From the NCBI GenBank assembly GCA_037951105.1, contig JBAMJV010009327.1:1-64000 (forward strand): a stretch of 64,000 bases of DNA. Reading direction: 5' to 3'. The notes under the pieces were generated by a model. It searched no databases. It was not told where the DNA came from and saw only the letters and a program-made list of their open reading frames with translations. Positions 22,900 to 34,100 of the stretch are shown in pieces. This DNA comes from Echinarachnius parma (Eukaryota; Echinodermata; Echinoidea; Clypeasteroida; Echinarachniidae). A program made the position numbers and the translations under genes. How positions within the stretch are numbered: position 1 is the stretch's first letter; each line of letters starts with the position of its first letter.

Positions 22900-24285
22900 A
22901 AAAAGCGTTAGCAACGCTCTATGAAATAATTATTTTCAATGATAAAATCTTCATACTAAAAGGACATTTGAAAAAAATTAACCCCTAATTTCATTCTTCT
23001 CTTACATATAAAGCTTAACAACATGGCAGAAGAGAAACGAGGAAGCTCCAAGTATTTTTTGTGGAGTTAGACAGCTTTACCTGTATCACTTTAAATTCGA
23101 ATATTTTTTTAAGCTTAAAAACTATCGAATGGAGCCGTGGCTGTGGCGCATCGGCAGCCAAGACCGTTGCACCCTGAGCTGCGGCACGCATCTACAGTCA
23201 AGGGCGCCCCGAACCCAGCCGACTGCGCTATGCTACGTGAACGCCAAGTCCATATTCTCTTCTAGTTCGCTCCTTGGACCACCTTGACCATTTAGTCCTT
23301 TTTGAGGGTTTCCATAGTTCTTTGGTAGCTCCAAGTCTTTTGTGAAAATGATGGATTTGTAGCTCGATTCCCATTCTCATTCCCATTCAAGTCGCCCGCC
23401 AATTCCAATTAAACGGCAGATCTGACGCGTTTAGTGGGAGACGGAATGCTGCTCTTCTTCTTTTCTTATAATTAGAAATTGTTTATTTGAAAATAAAACT
23501 ATATTACTTTTGCAACGTTCCATCTTCATGATAACTGGCACGTAGCATATTCAGTAAATTATACTATTAGAATTACAAACTATACTCCCCTATACATGCA
23601 ACAATTGCATCTAATTTTATTTACATGATTTAAGCTTTTGAGGTTTCCATATTTCAATTAAATTAATAATACTATTATATATTATTGATATATTAATCGA
23701 CTATTATTAATACAATGTGTTATCTATTTGTGAAATTAATTTTTGTAATATATTTTAGTAATATTTGATGTTATTTTTTATATTGATAGGAAAAAAAAAA
23801 AAACAAAACAAAAAAACAAATTGAAATTGAAATTGAATGCTGAAGGTAAAATATTTCAGTAATAATGTCAAAGAGGCCATGAAAGCGCTAGATTTGTCGA
23901 TCTAACAACTGACGTGCATACTCTGTCTGATTTTATAATGGCTTTGCAATTGCATGGTCCTGTGACTGTGTCAGTCTGTGTCAGTCTAGTTTGTACATGC
24001 AGTTACAACTCCGTTGCTGCTTAATTTGTCATTTTTCTGTAGGTGAACCAAATTATTTTATATTATATTAAGCCTAAGTAATATAGCGAAATAAGTTAAA
24101 GAATTTGTCTGACATTTTGCATCATGAATCCCTAGATTTGATGGCGTTGACATCTGAGGTGGAGCATAGCTGCCGAGACCGTTGCACCCACTGCACCCCT
24201 GCAAGTCAAGGTGATAATTTAAAGTACCTACGCAAAGAATATTTACAATGTTGGAATTTTAAATAATAAGAGAACAAATGGGCTT
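22900..24285. other. Interior of the Mutator-like element, unassigned
   Basis: Mostly AT-rich. A GC-richer patch (about 23130-23250) shares the phrase GACCGTTGCACCC with 24175-24200. No transposase or other protein family was recognised. Confidence 0.35.
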
Positions 24286-24560
24286 AAAGGGACTTAATAA
24301 GAGAACAATGGGCTTAAAGGGACTTAGTAATATTGGCAAAATCCAATTGGAATTCTAGCGATTCCCTCATACCTTGTTTTATACACGTGTATTAACGAAA
24401 AAATTATGGGACAGGTTTCAGTTTTTCAAATTTCCCTTTCGTTAAAAAGATATTTACGATTGAAGTTGTTGAGATGTCAAATTATCCAATGGATCATCAG
24501 AACCCGTGTGCAATGAGTTATTGATAGTCACTTTGCATTTTTGCTCATTATACTCGGCCA
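24285..24560 (+). repeat. Dispersed repeat R1, copy 3 (uninterrupted site)
   Basis: Shares GGACTTAGTAA, AAAATCCAATTG, TTTCCCTTTCGTTAAAAA, TTTACGATTGAAGTT and ATGTCAAATTATCCAA with copy 1. Where copy 1 carries the 575-bp MITE, this copy has a single GTTAA (24441-24445). Confidence 0.75.
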
Positions 24561-24814
24561 TATGATGACACAAACGAAAATCCGCCATTTTGTTTAATTT
24601 TTTTTTTTTAGGGCTGTACCCCCTTACCCAGAAGTGTTGATTATTTTCGGTATGCTTTATTTGTCATTTAAAATGCCCTTCTTGTGCTCCACGTGAGTAA
24701 TGCGGGATACCGGGGTACAACGGTACCCCGGGGTACTGCGTGTGTCTTATTATAAAGTACATTTAACTTGAAATTTTCACTCAACACACAGTGTACATAT
24801 AAGATAACAACAAT

Positions 24815-25060
24815 ATAGGGTTGCTATTCATAATATGAGAAGAGGGTTGTTTTCATCAAACGAAAATGAGAGTCGCTATTCATCAGACGAAAATGAGAGT
24901 CGCTTTCATAATATGAGAAGAGGGTTGCTATTCGTAATATGAGAAGAGGGTTGCTTTTCATAAAACAAGAAGAGAGTCGCTTTTCATAAAACGAAATGAA
25001 GGTCGCTTTTCATAATATGAGAAGAGGGGTCGCTTTTTATAATATGAGTTTGTGTTGCAC
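24815..25060 (+). repeat. Minisatellite with AGAAGAGGGTTGCTTTTCAT-type units
   Basis: Roughly eight imperfect units of about 27-30 bp in which (A)GAG(A/G)GT(T/C)GCT alternates with TTCATAATATGA or TTCATAAAACGA. Confidence 0.8.
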
Positions 25061-25084
25061 CATGTAAGAGGGGAGGATTGGTGA

Positions 25085-25640
25085 GTCCGAAAAGGACTAA
25101 TTTGTTATTATTTCTAGGATAGTTCTAAAAAGGGACTGTGGTAGTCCTAGAGAGGACTGTTGGTAGTCCTAGAAAGGACTGTTAGGATAGTCCTCAAAAG
25201 GACTGTTGGAGATTCCTATAAAGGACTGTTGGTAGTCCTAGAAAGGACTGTTGGGATAGTCCTGGAAGTACTGTTGGTGATAGTCCTGGAAAGGACTGTT
25301 GGGATAGTCCTCAAAAGGACTGTTGGGATAGTCCTCAAAAGGACTTATGGTATTCTTTCTAGGAGAGTCCTAAAAAGGATGGTTGGTAGTCCTAGAAAGG
25401 ACTGTTGGGATAGTCCTGGAAAGGACTGTTGGGATAGTCCTGGAAAGGACTGTTGGGATAGTCCTCAAAAGGACTTATGGTATTCTTTCTAGGAGAGTCC
25501 TAAAAAGGATGGTTGGTAGTCCTAGAAAGGACTGTTGGGATAGTCCTGGAAAGGACTGTTGGGATAGTCCTGGAAAGGACTGTTAGGATAGTCCTCAAAA
25601 GGACTGTTGGTATTCTTTCTAGGAGAGTCCTAAAAGGGCA
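25085..25640 (+). repeat. Minisatellite of AGTCCT...AGGACT hairpin units with 130-bp higher order
   Basis: The base unit is about 26 bp, GGATAGTCCTGGAAAGGACT followed by GTTG. AGTCCT and AGGACT can pair within each unit. A higher-order block marked by GGTATTCTTTCTAGGAGAG repeats at an exact 130-bp step (25350, 25480, 25610). Several frames stay open through the array; these are repeat artefacts. Confidence 0.9.
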
Positions 25641-26375
25641 ATTCCATAAATTTGGACGTACATTTCACACACTTCAATTGGGTACTAAAGAAGAAGTTAA
25701 TGTAAATCATAAGATTTTATGTGATCAAAAGATTGCTAATGATGGGTAGAAAATAACAATATGACTTGTCCTTTTTGGTTTGGGGAATTTCTTATGTATT
25801 TCTGTTTTTATTTAACTCATAATTTTGACTGTTTTTGTTTGTGTATGTTTGGCTTGAAGTCGATGTATGAGTTAGCTACACATTGGCTCGATGTCGGTAG
25901 TATAAAACAAAATGGAAGCTAACGTTGGCCCTTGGGCCCCTTCCTCAATAATAAAAAAAAAAAAAACATTACAGAAAAATCTATGAATAAACAAAAACAC
26001 AAGGAGTGCCCCCTCCCACCTGATAGTGAGTTTCACATGCCCCCAATCACACGCCACTTTGTTGTCTTTGTAACTTCTGCTTGTTTCTGTACAAACGCCT
26101 GGTGTGGCTATCCCATACAGTTGCGCAAATGCAGCAATCAAATGCAAGGCCTAAGCCATAAAATCTGGGATACGTCGTTTGGGTCACACCTCCACGTCGA
26201 CATCTACCTCAGCTCCAGGTCGATAATGAATATTCATATCGTGACGTCACTAGGATTAGGGTTTGGTTGAGTTTGAGGGTTATAATTACGATGAGACCAT
26301 ACTGACCACGCTGTGACCTTCAACACTTGTCATATGGGTCAAATCCTCTCTTATGACTGTTCTTTTCTTTGATAA
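25640..26375. other. Interior of the Mutator-like element, unassigned
   Basis: Contains an A14 run (about 25954-25967) and open frames on both strands with no recognised motif. GTGACGTCAC near 26241 is a perfect CRE-like palindrome, possibly by chance. Confidence 0.3.
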
Positions 26376-26445
26376 AAATTACAATTGCCGTAGCTGAACA
26401 CGTCCGGCCAGCGCGCGTGGGAAACCTTCCCGACCCGACTGTTTA

Positions 26446-27024
26446 TGGCCCAGTCACATTTGACACGGCGGCCGTACGGTCAAACATTTCTACGGCCAAT
26501 TACAAAAATAGGGCCGCCGTAAAATTTCTGCGGTCACATGCATTAGCAGTCACATTTGCCACAGCCGTCGCACGGCGTATCTTTAATTTGTGGAGACAGA
26601 AAATCTGCGGCTGCCGTACGGCCTTTAAAGTGATGACGCACGGTTGCCTTAGGGCGTCCCTGCGGTTGCCGTAGGTTATTTGAACAAATATCAAGGCAGA
26701 CGCAAGGCGCCCGCAAGGCGACCGCAGGGGGGCCATACGGCAACCGTGCGGCCAGACTGACGCTACAGCTACACCCCTATAGAGTATAGGAGTGGTAGTC
26801 ATGGCTACGGCGTGTATAATTGCTTCGGCGACTGTAGAAATGAAAAAGAGTTATAACTTTTAGTTATAATTCTACGGCGACCCCTACGGCCTGTAAAATA
26901 TACGGTTACGCCGTACGGGGACCCTGCGGCCACCGCAGATTTTCTGCGGCCGCCGTACGTTTCTCTCGATTTCGGGGGCGTACGGCCGCCGTACGCTCGC
27001 CGTAGAGCAAATGTGACTGTAGCA
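26446..27024. mobile_element. Nested TIR element (Harbinger/ISL2EU-like?)
   Basis: About 580 bp. The outer ends are imperfect inverted repeats around CAGTCACATTTG (26451 on) and CAAATGTGACTG (27008-27019), flanked by TA. Inside, CCGTACGG and GGCCGCCGTA phrases recur in both orientations. The left arm of the host element lacks this block, so it arrived after the host element formed. The superfamily guess comes from the GGCCCAGTCAC-type end and is weak. Confidence 0.6.
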
Positions 27025-27026
27025 TA

Positions 27027-28071
27027 AGCGGTACATTTTTACTTGCCTTACCCACTCAATTTGTTGTTTATTATGGCCACCAGAAACTAAATCCAAAGAA
27101 TCGTCCATCAAATATGAAAATGTGGGGTTCAATCTTTGCATAGGGGCCTATAGGGGACTGTAATTTGGTCTAATAAAAGAGAATTCCATACAAAAATACT
27201 CGGTCAATACGACCCACTTGCGAACACAGCGTAGCGTAGTCCCAGAACAAGGGCAGGCCGCTGCGGCTGGCGGACTTGTCGATGCGAGGCCGCCCTGTAG
27301 CTTAGGGCACCACGGCGCCACTGCACGGCATACGAACTGGGCTTGAAGCCACTCGCGATTAGGAGAGTTTTGTGCTTGAAAATGTACGTTTAAGAGTTCA
27401 TGTCAACAAAATTTAACAGCTTGAGACACACAAAACTCCTATTTAAGCGAACAGTTATTAAATATTTTGTTTCAAGGCGAATTGATTGAAAATTAGACAC
27501 AAATCGACTTTGTCACTTACCAATAACGGCCGAGTGCGGAGGATGTCATACGAACTGGGCTTGAAGCCACTCGCGATTAGGAGAGTTTTGTGCTTGAAAA
27601 TGTACGTTTAAGAGTTCATGTCAACAAAATTTAACAGCTTGAGACTCACAAAACTCCAATTTAAGCGAACAGTTATTAAATATTTTGTTTCAAGGCGAAT
27701 TGATTGAAAAATAGGCACAAATCGACTGTCGAGTGGGTTCGAGTGCGGAGGATATCACGTGACAAAATCTTGGCGACGAGGAAAAAAACCCACCAGAAGT
27801 ATGACCTTTCAAAAATCAAATTATCTCCACAAATACTTTATTTCCCGTAACAAAATTTACACATGATGCCCGTGAATACCGTTTCTTCCCATTTTATTAC
27901 TTTTTATTTAGAAAAAAATATTTAAAATGTCGAAAATTAACAAAAATAAAAGGGGTCGAGTTGTCCGAAGTCAGACCGGACCCCTACCAACTCGGGTTGG
28001 CCGAGTAGGTAAGGGTCGTTGGCCGAGTTGGTAAGGGTCGAGTTATCCGTTGGCCGAGTTGTCCGGCACCC
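27027..28071 (-). repeat. Right long terminal inverted repeat of the Mutator-like element
   Basis: Reverse-complement partner of 21776-22815. It ends in the CTCGGCC-rich block near 27955-28065, where the phrase AAGGGTCG and its neighbours recur. The inner continuation is displaced by the nested element at 26446-27024. Confidence 0.85.
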
Positions 28072-28269
28072 ATTACTAATATAGCTTACACACCTTTCAA
28101 ATAACGGTTCCTGCACTGACCATCCGCGCTGCGTATACATCCAGTCATATCACGCTATAATATCATGAATATTGTGACTATTGTACTCATTGTGCATGTG
28201 TATTAGTGCATGACACGGAAGTATAGAAAGGGCCGGGAAGGCTGTACTCGGAGCGACGATCCGTGCTGT

Positions 28270-28440
28270 GGTCATTTGATTGGCGAAAGCCCCTTTAATA
28301 GCTAAATGACTGGCAAAAACCCACCTAACTTATTCGGGCAAATCTGTCACATGTTCAGCAGAATGCGTGCCTTCCAATCGTGAGGTCCAGAGTTCGAAAC
28401 CAGAGTATGTAATGTGCACATTGCGAGATGAAATTTACTC
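28270..28440 (+). repeat. tRNA-derived SINE-like fragment
   Basis: GCGTGCCTTCCAATCGTGAG then GTCCAGAGTTCGAAACC resembles the anticodon-to-T-arm part of tRNA-derived SINEs, with a B-box-like GAGTTCGAAACC. The A box and acceptor stem are not convincing. It sits just right of the Mutator-like element. Confidence 0.4.
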
Positions 28441-28659
28441 TCATTTGGTTCTCTCGACCCATGGTACCTTTTGAAATGGGTACCCGAAATAATTGGAACA
28501 TCACTTAGATGTATATTTTGTACGAGTACACTTAATACGCGCTAGTTCACTATGTTCATGACGTAGACCGCAGGCCGTCGGTCAAAATTCGTGTCGTTTT
28601 GTACCTCACCTCCCATATCTATCTTATTTTTTACTTATGTTGTACATAAATATAATATA

Positions 28660-29100
28660 ATAATTTTTTTTCAAAAAGTGGAAACAACTTGACAAAAATT
28701 ACAACACTCTTTGGCATGTTTGGAAATGTATCCAATCCCAGTGCACGTTTCTTTGGAACGTAACGCGATCCCGTTAGCAAGAGCCAATCAGATTGCTTGT
28801 TTTATCGTTGTGCTAAATTCGTTACATCAACATGCTCCTCCCGCCGGGCCTTCGGGTCACTGGTCGGCTACGAAAGGAGGCACCAGAGAGGCACAACACA
28901 AACGTCACCAGCATGAATATGGGAGGAAAACCTTTTTTTCGGTTTTTATTTTCTACATTTGTGGTAAACTGAAGAAAGGACTACCTCCCAGATTTATGCT
29001 GATGGCGATTGCATTATGCCTCAGGTGTAGCCTATTTTGTATGTGCCACAGTATGCAATGTGTTGTGCACGGTGGCATATGGAGACAACCAGAAGAAAAA
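28660..29100. repeat. Dispersed repeat R2, copy 1
   Basis: ATCCAATCCCAGTGCA, GAACGTAAC, GCCAATCAGAT and GCTTGTTTTATCGTTGTG match the reverse complement of 54730-55070. The right part (GCGATTGCATTATGCCTC) also recurs near 54630. The 131-codon open frame at 28711-29106 runs through this repeat and is not taken as a gene. Confidence 0.6.
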
Positions 29101-29576
29101 AAATAAAATAAAATTAATAATAAAAAAACTAATCTAAACTCACCTTCATAGATGTAAATCCATAACTAAATAATCACTTTATCCATAGCTGGTTTTATTT
29201 TGAGTTTTAGTCCACTTTTCACACAGAATTCAGGTTATTTCTGTACTAATCTACTCTAGTGGTATAGCTGTGATGACTACAGTATCTTACAGTCTGTACT
29301 GCACTGGTCAAAAGAGGGCGGTATTGTTGTTGTTTGATGTTTATTGGCGGTTCATTCAATTTGAATATTTTCGCTGGCTGTTTGGATAGTTTTTCCTCAA
29401 TTCTTTTTGGATTTCAACTCTGGATTTTAATTTTCTACCAAGAGGTATGACTCCTTTTTAGATATGTATTACAGTAAAGACTAATTCTAGTGATACATAT
29501 CACAAATTGTCTGCATTTGGATAACTTTCTAGTCTAGCATATCAGTATTGATTCTTCACATACTGGAAATTATTGA

Positions 29577-30132
29577 ATTGAAATTTAAATTGTTCTTTAT
29601 TTCATTCATCATAAAAACATATAAAATACAAAACAAAGATTACAATTTACATTGATACAGAAATTACAACATAATTATAATACAACACAAATAATCATGA
29701 GAATGTGGAGGCAGCTAGGAATACCCTAAAAACACAAAGACCGAGACAAAAATAAAAATAAAAAATACACGACCGAATGCAATATCTAGATTCTAAATCG
29801 AATTAATACTGTTCAATTAAAAACATTTTATATCTCCTTTTAAAAACTTTGATTGATGGACTAAGATTAATTTCACGCGGTAAATCGTTCAAAATTAGAA
29901 GAGCTTCGAGTATTATGTGAATGAACTTCATTATTAAGAGAAAATTTACATGAAAGACCTTTGGGTATAAAATTATTATAACATAAATACATAAATATTG
30001 CTAAATTGTATTTACAAACATCTAAAATGTTTAATAATTTCAATTTTAAAAATAAAGGTTTAGTATGAGCAAAAGAATCGACATGTAAAATAATTATAAT
30101 GGCTCTTTTTTGTAAACGAATTAATCTAGTCA
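29577..30132 (-). pseudogene. 3' part of a CR1/L2-like LINE, split by the BEL element
   Basis: The minus-strand reading RLIRLQKRAIIIILHVDSFA, then LFLKLKLLNILDVCKYNLAI, then EVHSHNTRS matches the extreme C-terminus of CR1/L2-type ORF2 proteins. It ends at a stop near 29873, followed by an AT-rich 3' tail to about 29577. The rest of the ORF continues at 38408, on the other side of the LTR element. The five bases next to the insertion are the duplicated AGTCA. Confidence 0.8.
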
Positions 30133-30630
30133 TGTGGCGCCGCCCCCGATTACTTGATGATATAGACGCAATATGAAGAATGACAATCGTACACATGTTC
30201 TCTTTAGTTACGGGCTTCTGTCGTGGACTTTATTTATGGCCGAAAGTCTCAATCAACCCTTCAGCCTTAAGTTCTGCTTTCAACTTTGCTTTCGAATTGA
30301 TTTCAGCTTATAACTTGAACTTTTAAGTCTATTCAGCCATAACTTCGAACTTGAGTCTTGACCGCAGCCTTGACATCAATCTTGGCCCTTGACCTCAGCC
30401 GTAAGAACACTGTGGCTCTTGCATCTACATATCAGGAACAGTCCAATGGTTATCTTGACGTACGTTTTGGATTTAACATTCTGCCGAAAATAACAATCTT
30501 GTCTGCAGTCTCCAAAAACTACTGGCAGGTATCTTCGTGTAATTTCATCTCTACGCGTGTGTTGCACGTTGTTACAAATTCTATGGGCCGCTAACGTTCC
30601 TAAACCTGGTACGGAGCGCCGACCGTTACA
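30133..30630 (-). repeat. 3' LTR of the BEL/Pao element
   Basis: 498 bp matching 37910-38407 throughout by eye, TG...CA bounded. A short purine-rich run (GGTGGGAG on the minus strand) abuts its inner edge, as expected of a polypurine tract. Confidence 0.95.
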
Positions 30631-31178
30631 CTCCCACCAAATTACATGTAAGATTAAACTACAGCCCCTAAATGTATCAAGTGAATACCAACTTAAAGTT
30701 ATTTACAAGAGCTAGCAATCCATACTTCTAAAGTCGCAACCATAGAAAATAGCGACTTCATTACATTACATTACATTACATTACATTACAATATAATCAC
30801 TACTGTGTACAACATATATTTGACTAACAAATATAAAGCTTAGCAGGTTACAATATTGTATAACAATACCAAACAGGGTGCAAACTGTTAGCTGTAATGT
30901 TTGCACCACAAGAATCACATGCCGTGAACGCGTATCACTAAGAGCAAAGTAGGCCAAGCACTGCTTCTAGCTACAATTGATAAAAGGCGACCCAAAGCTC
31001 CCACTACTGAAACCGCGAGATGATGCCAGAGCACGAAGCAAGCCGCGGCACCAAGGCCCCGCGAACGCAAAGAGTAACTACAGAACTGCGCGCCCTAGAA
31101 GTCGGAAACTACTCCCCCATGACGTCAGTCCACTTGCTTCATCAATCATAGTGTAGCAGTAGGTGCATATACTCGGTC
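30631..31178 (-). other. BEL/Pao 3' untranslated part with ATTAC repeat
   Basis: Includes a pentanucleotide run (TTACA)n at about 30760-30790. No ORF of note. Confidence 0.7.
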
Positions 31179-34100
31179 TTAATTAGAAAGTCTTGAACAC
31201 TCCAATAGGAGGATGACTTTCTGTATTGGCCTCCAGTACTCTGGTGCCTTCTTCTCTGGGCGACCTCTCTTGTCGAGGTTGCTGGTGCCCATGCGCACAC
31301 ATACTTTCCTAACCAGGCCGTCTTCACCTGGAGTGGCCTTCGTCACGATAGCTAGTGGCCACTTCATACGGGGCACATCCTGGTCTACAACCAGCACTAC
31401 GTCTCCTTCTTGGACATTTCTACGGGTCTTCGCCCATTTGTTTCGTTCCTGGAGCCCTAGCAAGTACTCCTTACGCCATCGAGACCAGAACTGCTCTGTC
31501 AGGAACTGCACTCTTCTCCAGGCCTTCCTGGTGTACAGATCAGTTCTTTGAAACTGCCCTGGAGGTGGAGATGGTACGGCGGCTTTCATCGTGATGAGGT
31601 GATTTGGCGTCAGTGGCTCATCAGCGCTTGGATCGTTCAGATTGGTCAATGTCAACGGGCGACTGTTAACGATAGCCATGGCTTCATAGAGGAATGTACG
31701 TAAGGCAGAGTCTGTGAGCCTTCCCGGACAAAGATCCACAGTGGCTCTCAAGACACTTCTGACCGTCCGAATCTGTCGCTCCCATACACCGCCGGCATGG
31801 CTCGACTTGGGGGTGTTGAAGACAAACTCGCACTGCTGATCGGCGAGGTATGTTTTGATTCTTTCCGTTTCCATTCCTTTGAGAGCCGCCTTGAGCTCGT
31901 TTCTTGCACCAATAAAGTTGCTGCCTTGGTCGCATCTTATTTGGCGCACTGCTCCTCTGATTGCGATGAAGCAACGGAGTGCATTGATGAATGCATCTGT
32001 TGACATGTCGTCAAGCATTTCGATATGTACGCCCCGTGAGCAGAAACAGGTGAATAGTAGCCCATACCTTTTCACCTCTGACCGACCCTTCTTGATGACA
32101 AATGGCCCAAAGCAGTCCATTCCTACGTACGTAAAGGGCGCGGAGGGGTTTGTGCGGTCCTCGGGCAGGTCTGCCATCTTCTGCTCTTCTTGGGGTCTGC
32201 GAAGACGTCTACAGATCACACACTTCCTCACCATCTCGGACACGACTCTTGAGCCTCTTACGATCCAGTATCCATTGGCTCGTATTTCGTTTTGAGTGAT
32301 GCCTCTTCCTTGGTGCCGAACCTTGTGATGGAAGTGTCGCGCGATAGCTTGGGTGATCTGGCTGTCCTTAGGCAGGATGACCGGATTTGCGCCTTTTCCT
32401 AGCCTACCTTTGACTCGTAGGATGCCATTCTCATCAAGATACGGGTCCAGATTGCCTATCTGGCTTGAATCCTTCACAGTCTTGGTCTGTGATAAGGATT
32501 TCACCTCTTCTGGGAAGGCCTCTTTCTGTACCAACTGAAGGATGTACAGTTTAGCTTGCTCTCTTTCTTGGGCGACTGAAACATTCCTTTGACAGACGGC
32601 TGACCTTGCAGCCATTCTGAGCCGGCACAAAACCCTAACCATCAAAGACCAGCCAGAGACTCTAGCTAGACGCTGCAGCAAATCTGGTTGATCAGGACTG
32701 AGATTTGTTGCGAAGGTTGTCACTTTGACCTCGGGATCCCCAAAGGTGACCTGAGGAGGGACGTCTTTGAATCTCAAGTCTTTCTCCCAGAGAAAGTCTG
32801 GGCCTCTCAACCACTGAGTGGTCTTCAGCAGTTCTGCTGGAGTCATTCCTCGCGAAGGGTAGTCAGCGGGGTTTTCCTCTGTAGATACATAGTGCCACTG
32901 TTCAGGCTGCGTCCTGTCTCTGATGAGCTGAACTCTGTTGGCAACAAACGTATGGAACCTTCGGGCTTCGTTGTTTATGTATCCTAGGACTACCCGAGAG
33001 TCAGTCCAATAGAACTCCTGTGCATCATGGTACCCTAGCTCATCTCTCAACATGGAGCTGACCTTTGCCGATACAACTGCCGCTGTCAACTCTAGCCTGG
33101 GAATCGTGACCACCTTGGATGGCGCTACTCTTGACTTGGCAAAAATCAGACAGCAGTAGACTTCATCTGCTTGATTCATGAGGCGGATGTACGAGCACTG
33201 GCCGTACCCTTGCATGCTTGCATCAGAGAAATGATGCAGTTGTACTAACTGTGGGTCGCCAAAATCAGAGGGGTGGTGGCACCGGGGTATCCTGAGTTCC
33301 TCCAGTAGTGGGAGTTCCCTACACCATTGCTCCCAGGCTGGCTTTAGAGTGTCAGCTATCGGATCATCCCAGCCGACTCCCTGGCGGCACATCTCCTGCA
33401 GAATTCTCTTTCCGTTGAGTACCACGGGAGACACAAATCCCAGCGGATCATATAAGGATGCCACTGTTGATAGGATTCCACGACGAGTCATCGGTTGTTC
33501 CTTCAAAGACATCTTGAAGAAGAACGCATCAGTGGCAATGTTCCACATGATCCCAAGAGCTCGCTCCACAGGTTCCTCGAAGTCTAGGTTCGAGTTGGTG
33601 ACGGCAACTGCACGCTCTGTCTCTGGGATGCTTTCGATTACAGCCTCGTCATTGGAAACAAACTTGTGGAGACGCAGGCCGCCCTTACGGCAGAGTTCTC
33701 TCGCTTCCCTTGTCAGATGGATGGCCTCTTCTCGGCTTGGCACACTCACTACCCCATCATCCACATAGAAGTTTCTCTCAAGGAACTGTGATGCCATGGG
33801 ATAGTCACCTCTGTATTGTCTAGCCAGATACTTCAAGCCATAGTTTGCGCATCCTGGGGAAGAGGCTGCACCAAAAAGGTGCACGTTCATCCTGTAGTCC
33901 ACAGGATTCTTTCTGATGTCGTTGTCCTCCCACCATAGGAACCGTAAGAAGTCACGGTGACCTTCATCTACTCTGAATTGGAAGAACATCTTCTCTACGT
34001 CACAGAGGACAGCTACCTTGTGCTTCCTGAATCTGCTCAGGACACCAGTCAAGTTGTTGGTCAGGTCTGGCCCTTTCAACAAGTGGTCATTCAGACATGT

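Larger units (their letters stand above)
21776..28071. mobile_element. Large composite DNA transposon, Mutator-like, about 6.3 kb
   Basis: Long inverted termini (21776-22815 and 27027-28071) enclose about 4.2 kb. A 9-bp duplication ATTACTAAT flanks it (21767-21775, 28072-28080). The terminal bases are imperfectly matched, then GGACAA(A)CTCGGCCAACGG is shared. A 9-bp duplication with kilobase-scale TIRs is known for Mutator-like elements; the assignment is by those traits only. No transposase reading was found inside, so the copy is probably non-autonomous. The interior holds a dispersed repeat, two minisatellites and a nested TIR element that splits the inner part of the right arm. Confidence 0.8.

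Noticed and set aside
25160-25749. Open frames reading VVLERTVGIVLKRT over and over
   Set aside because: Product of the AGTCCT/AGGACT minisatellite; the period is compatible with no stop, and no start, splice or homology support exists.
26241-26250. GTGACGTCAC as a CREB site
   Set aside because: A single palindrome inside a transposon interior with no promoter context; expected by chance often enough.
28711-29106. 131-codon plus-strand frame as a host gene
   Set aside because: It runs through dispersed repeat R2, which also occurs at 54.6-55.1 kb, and has no recognised motif.
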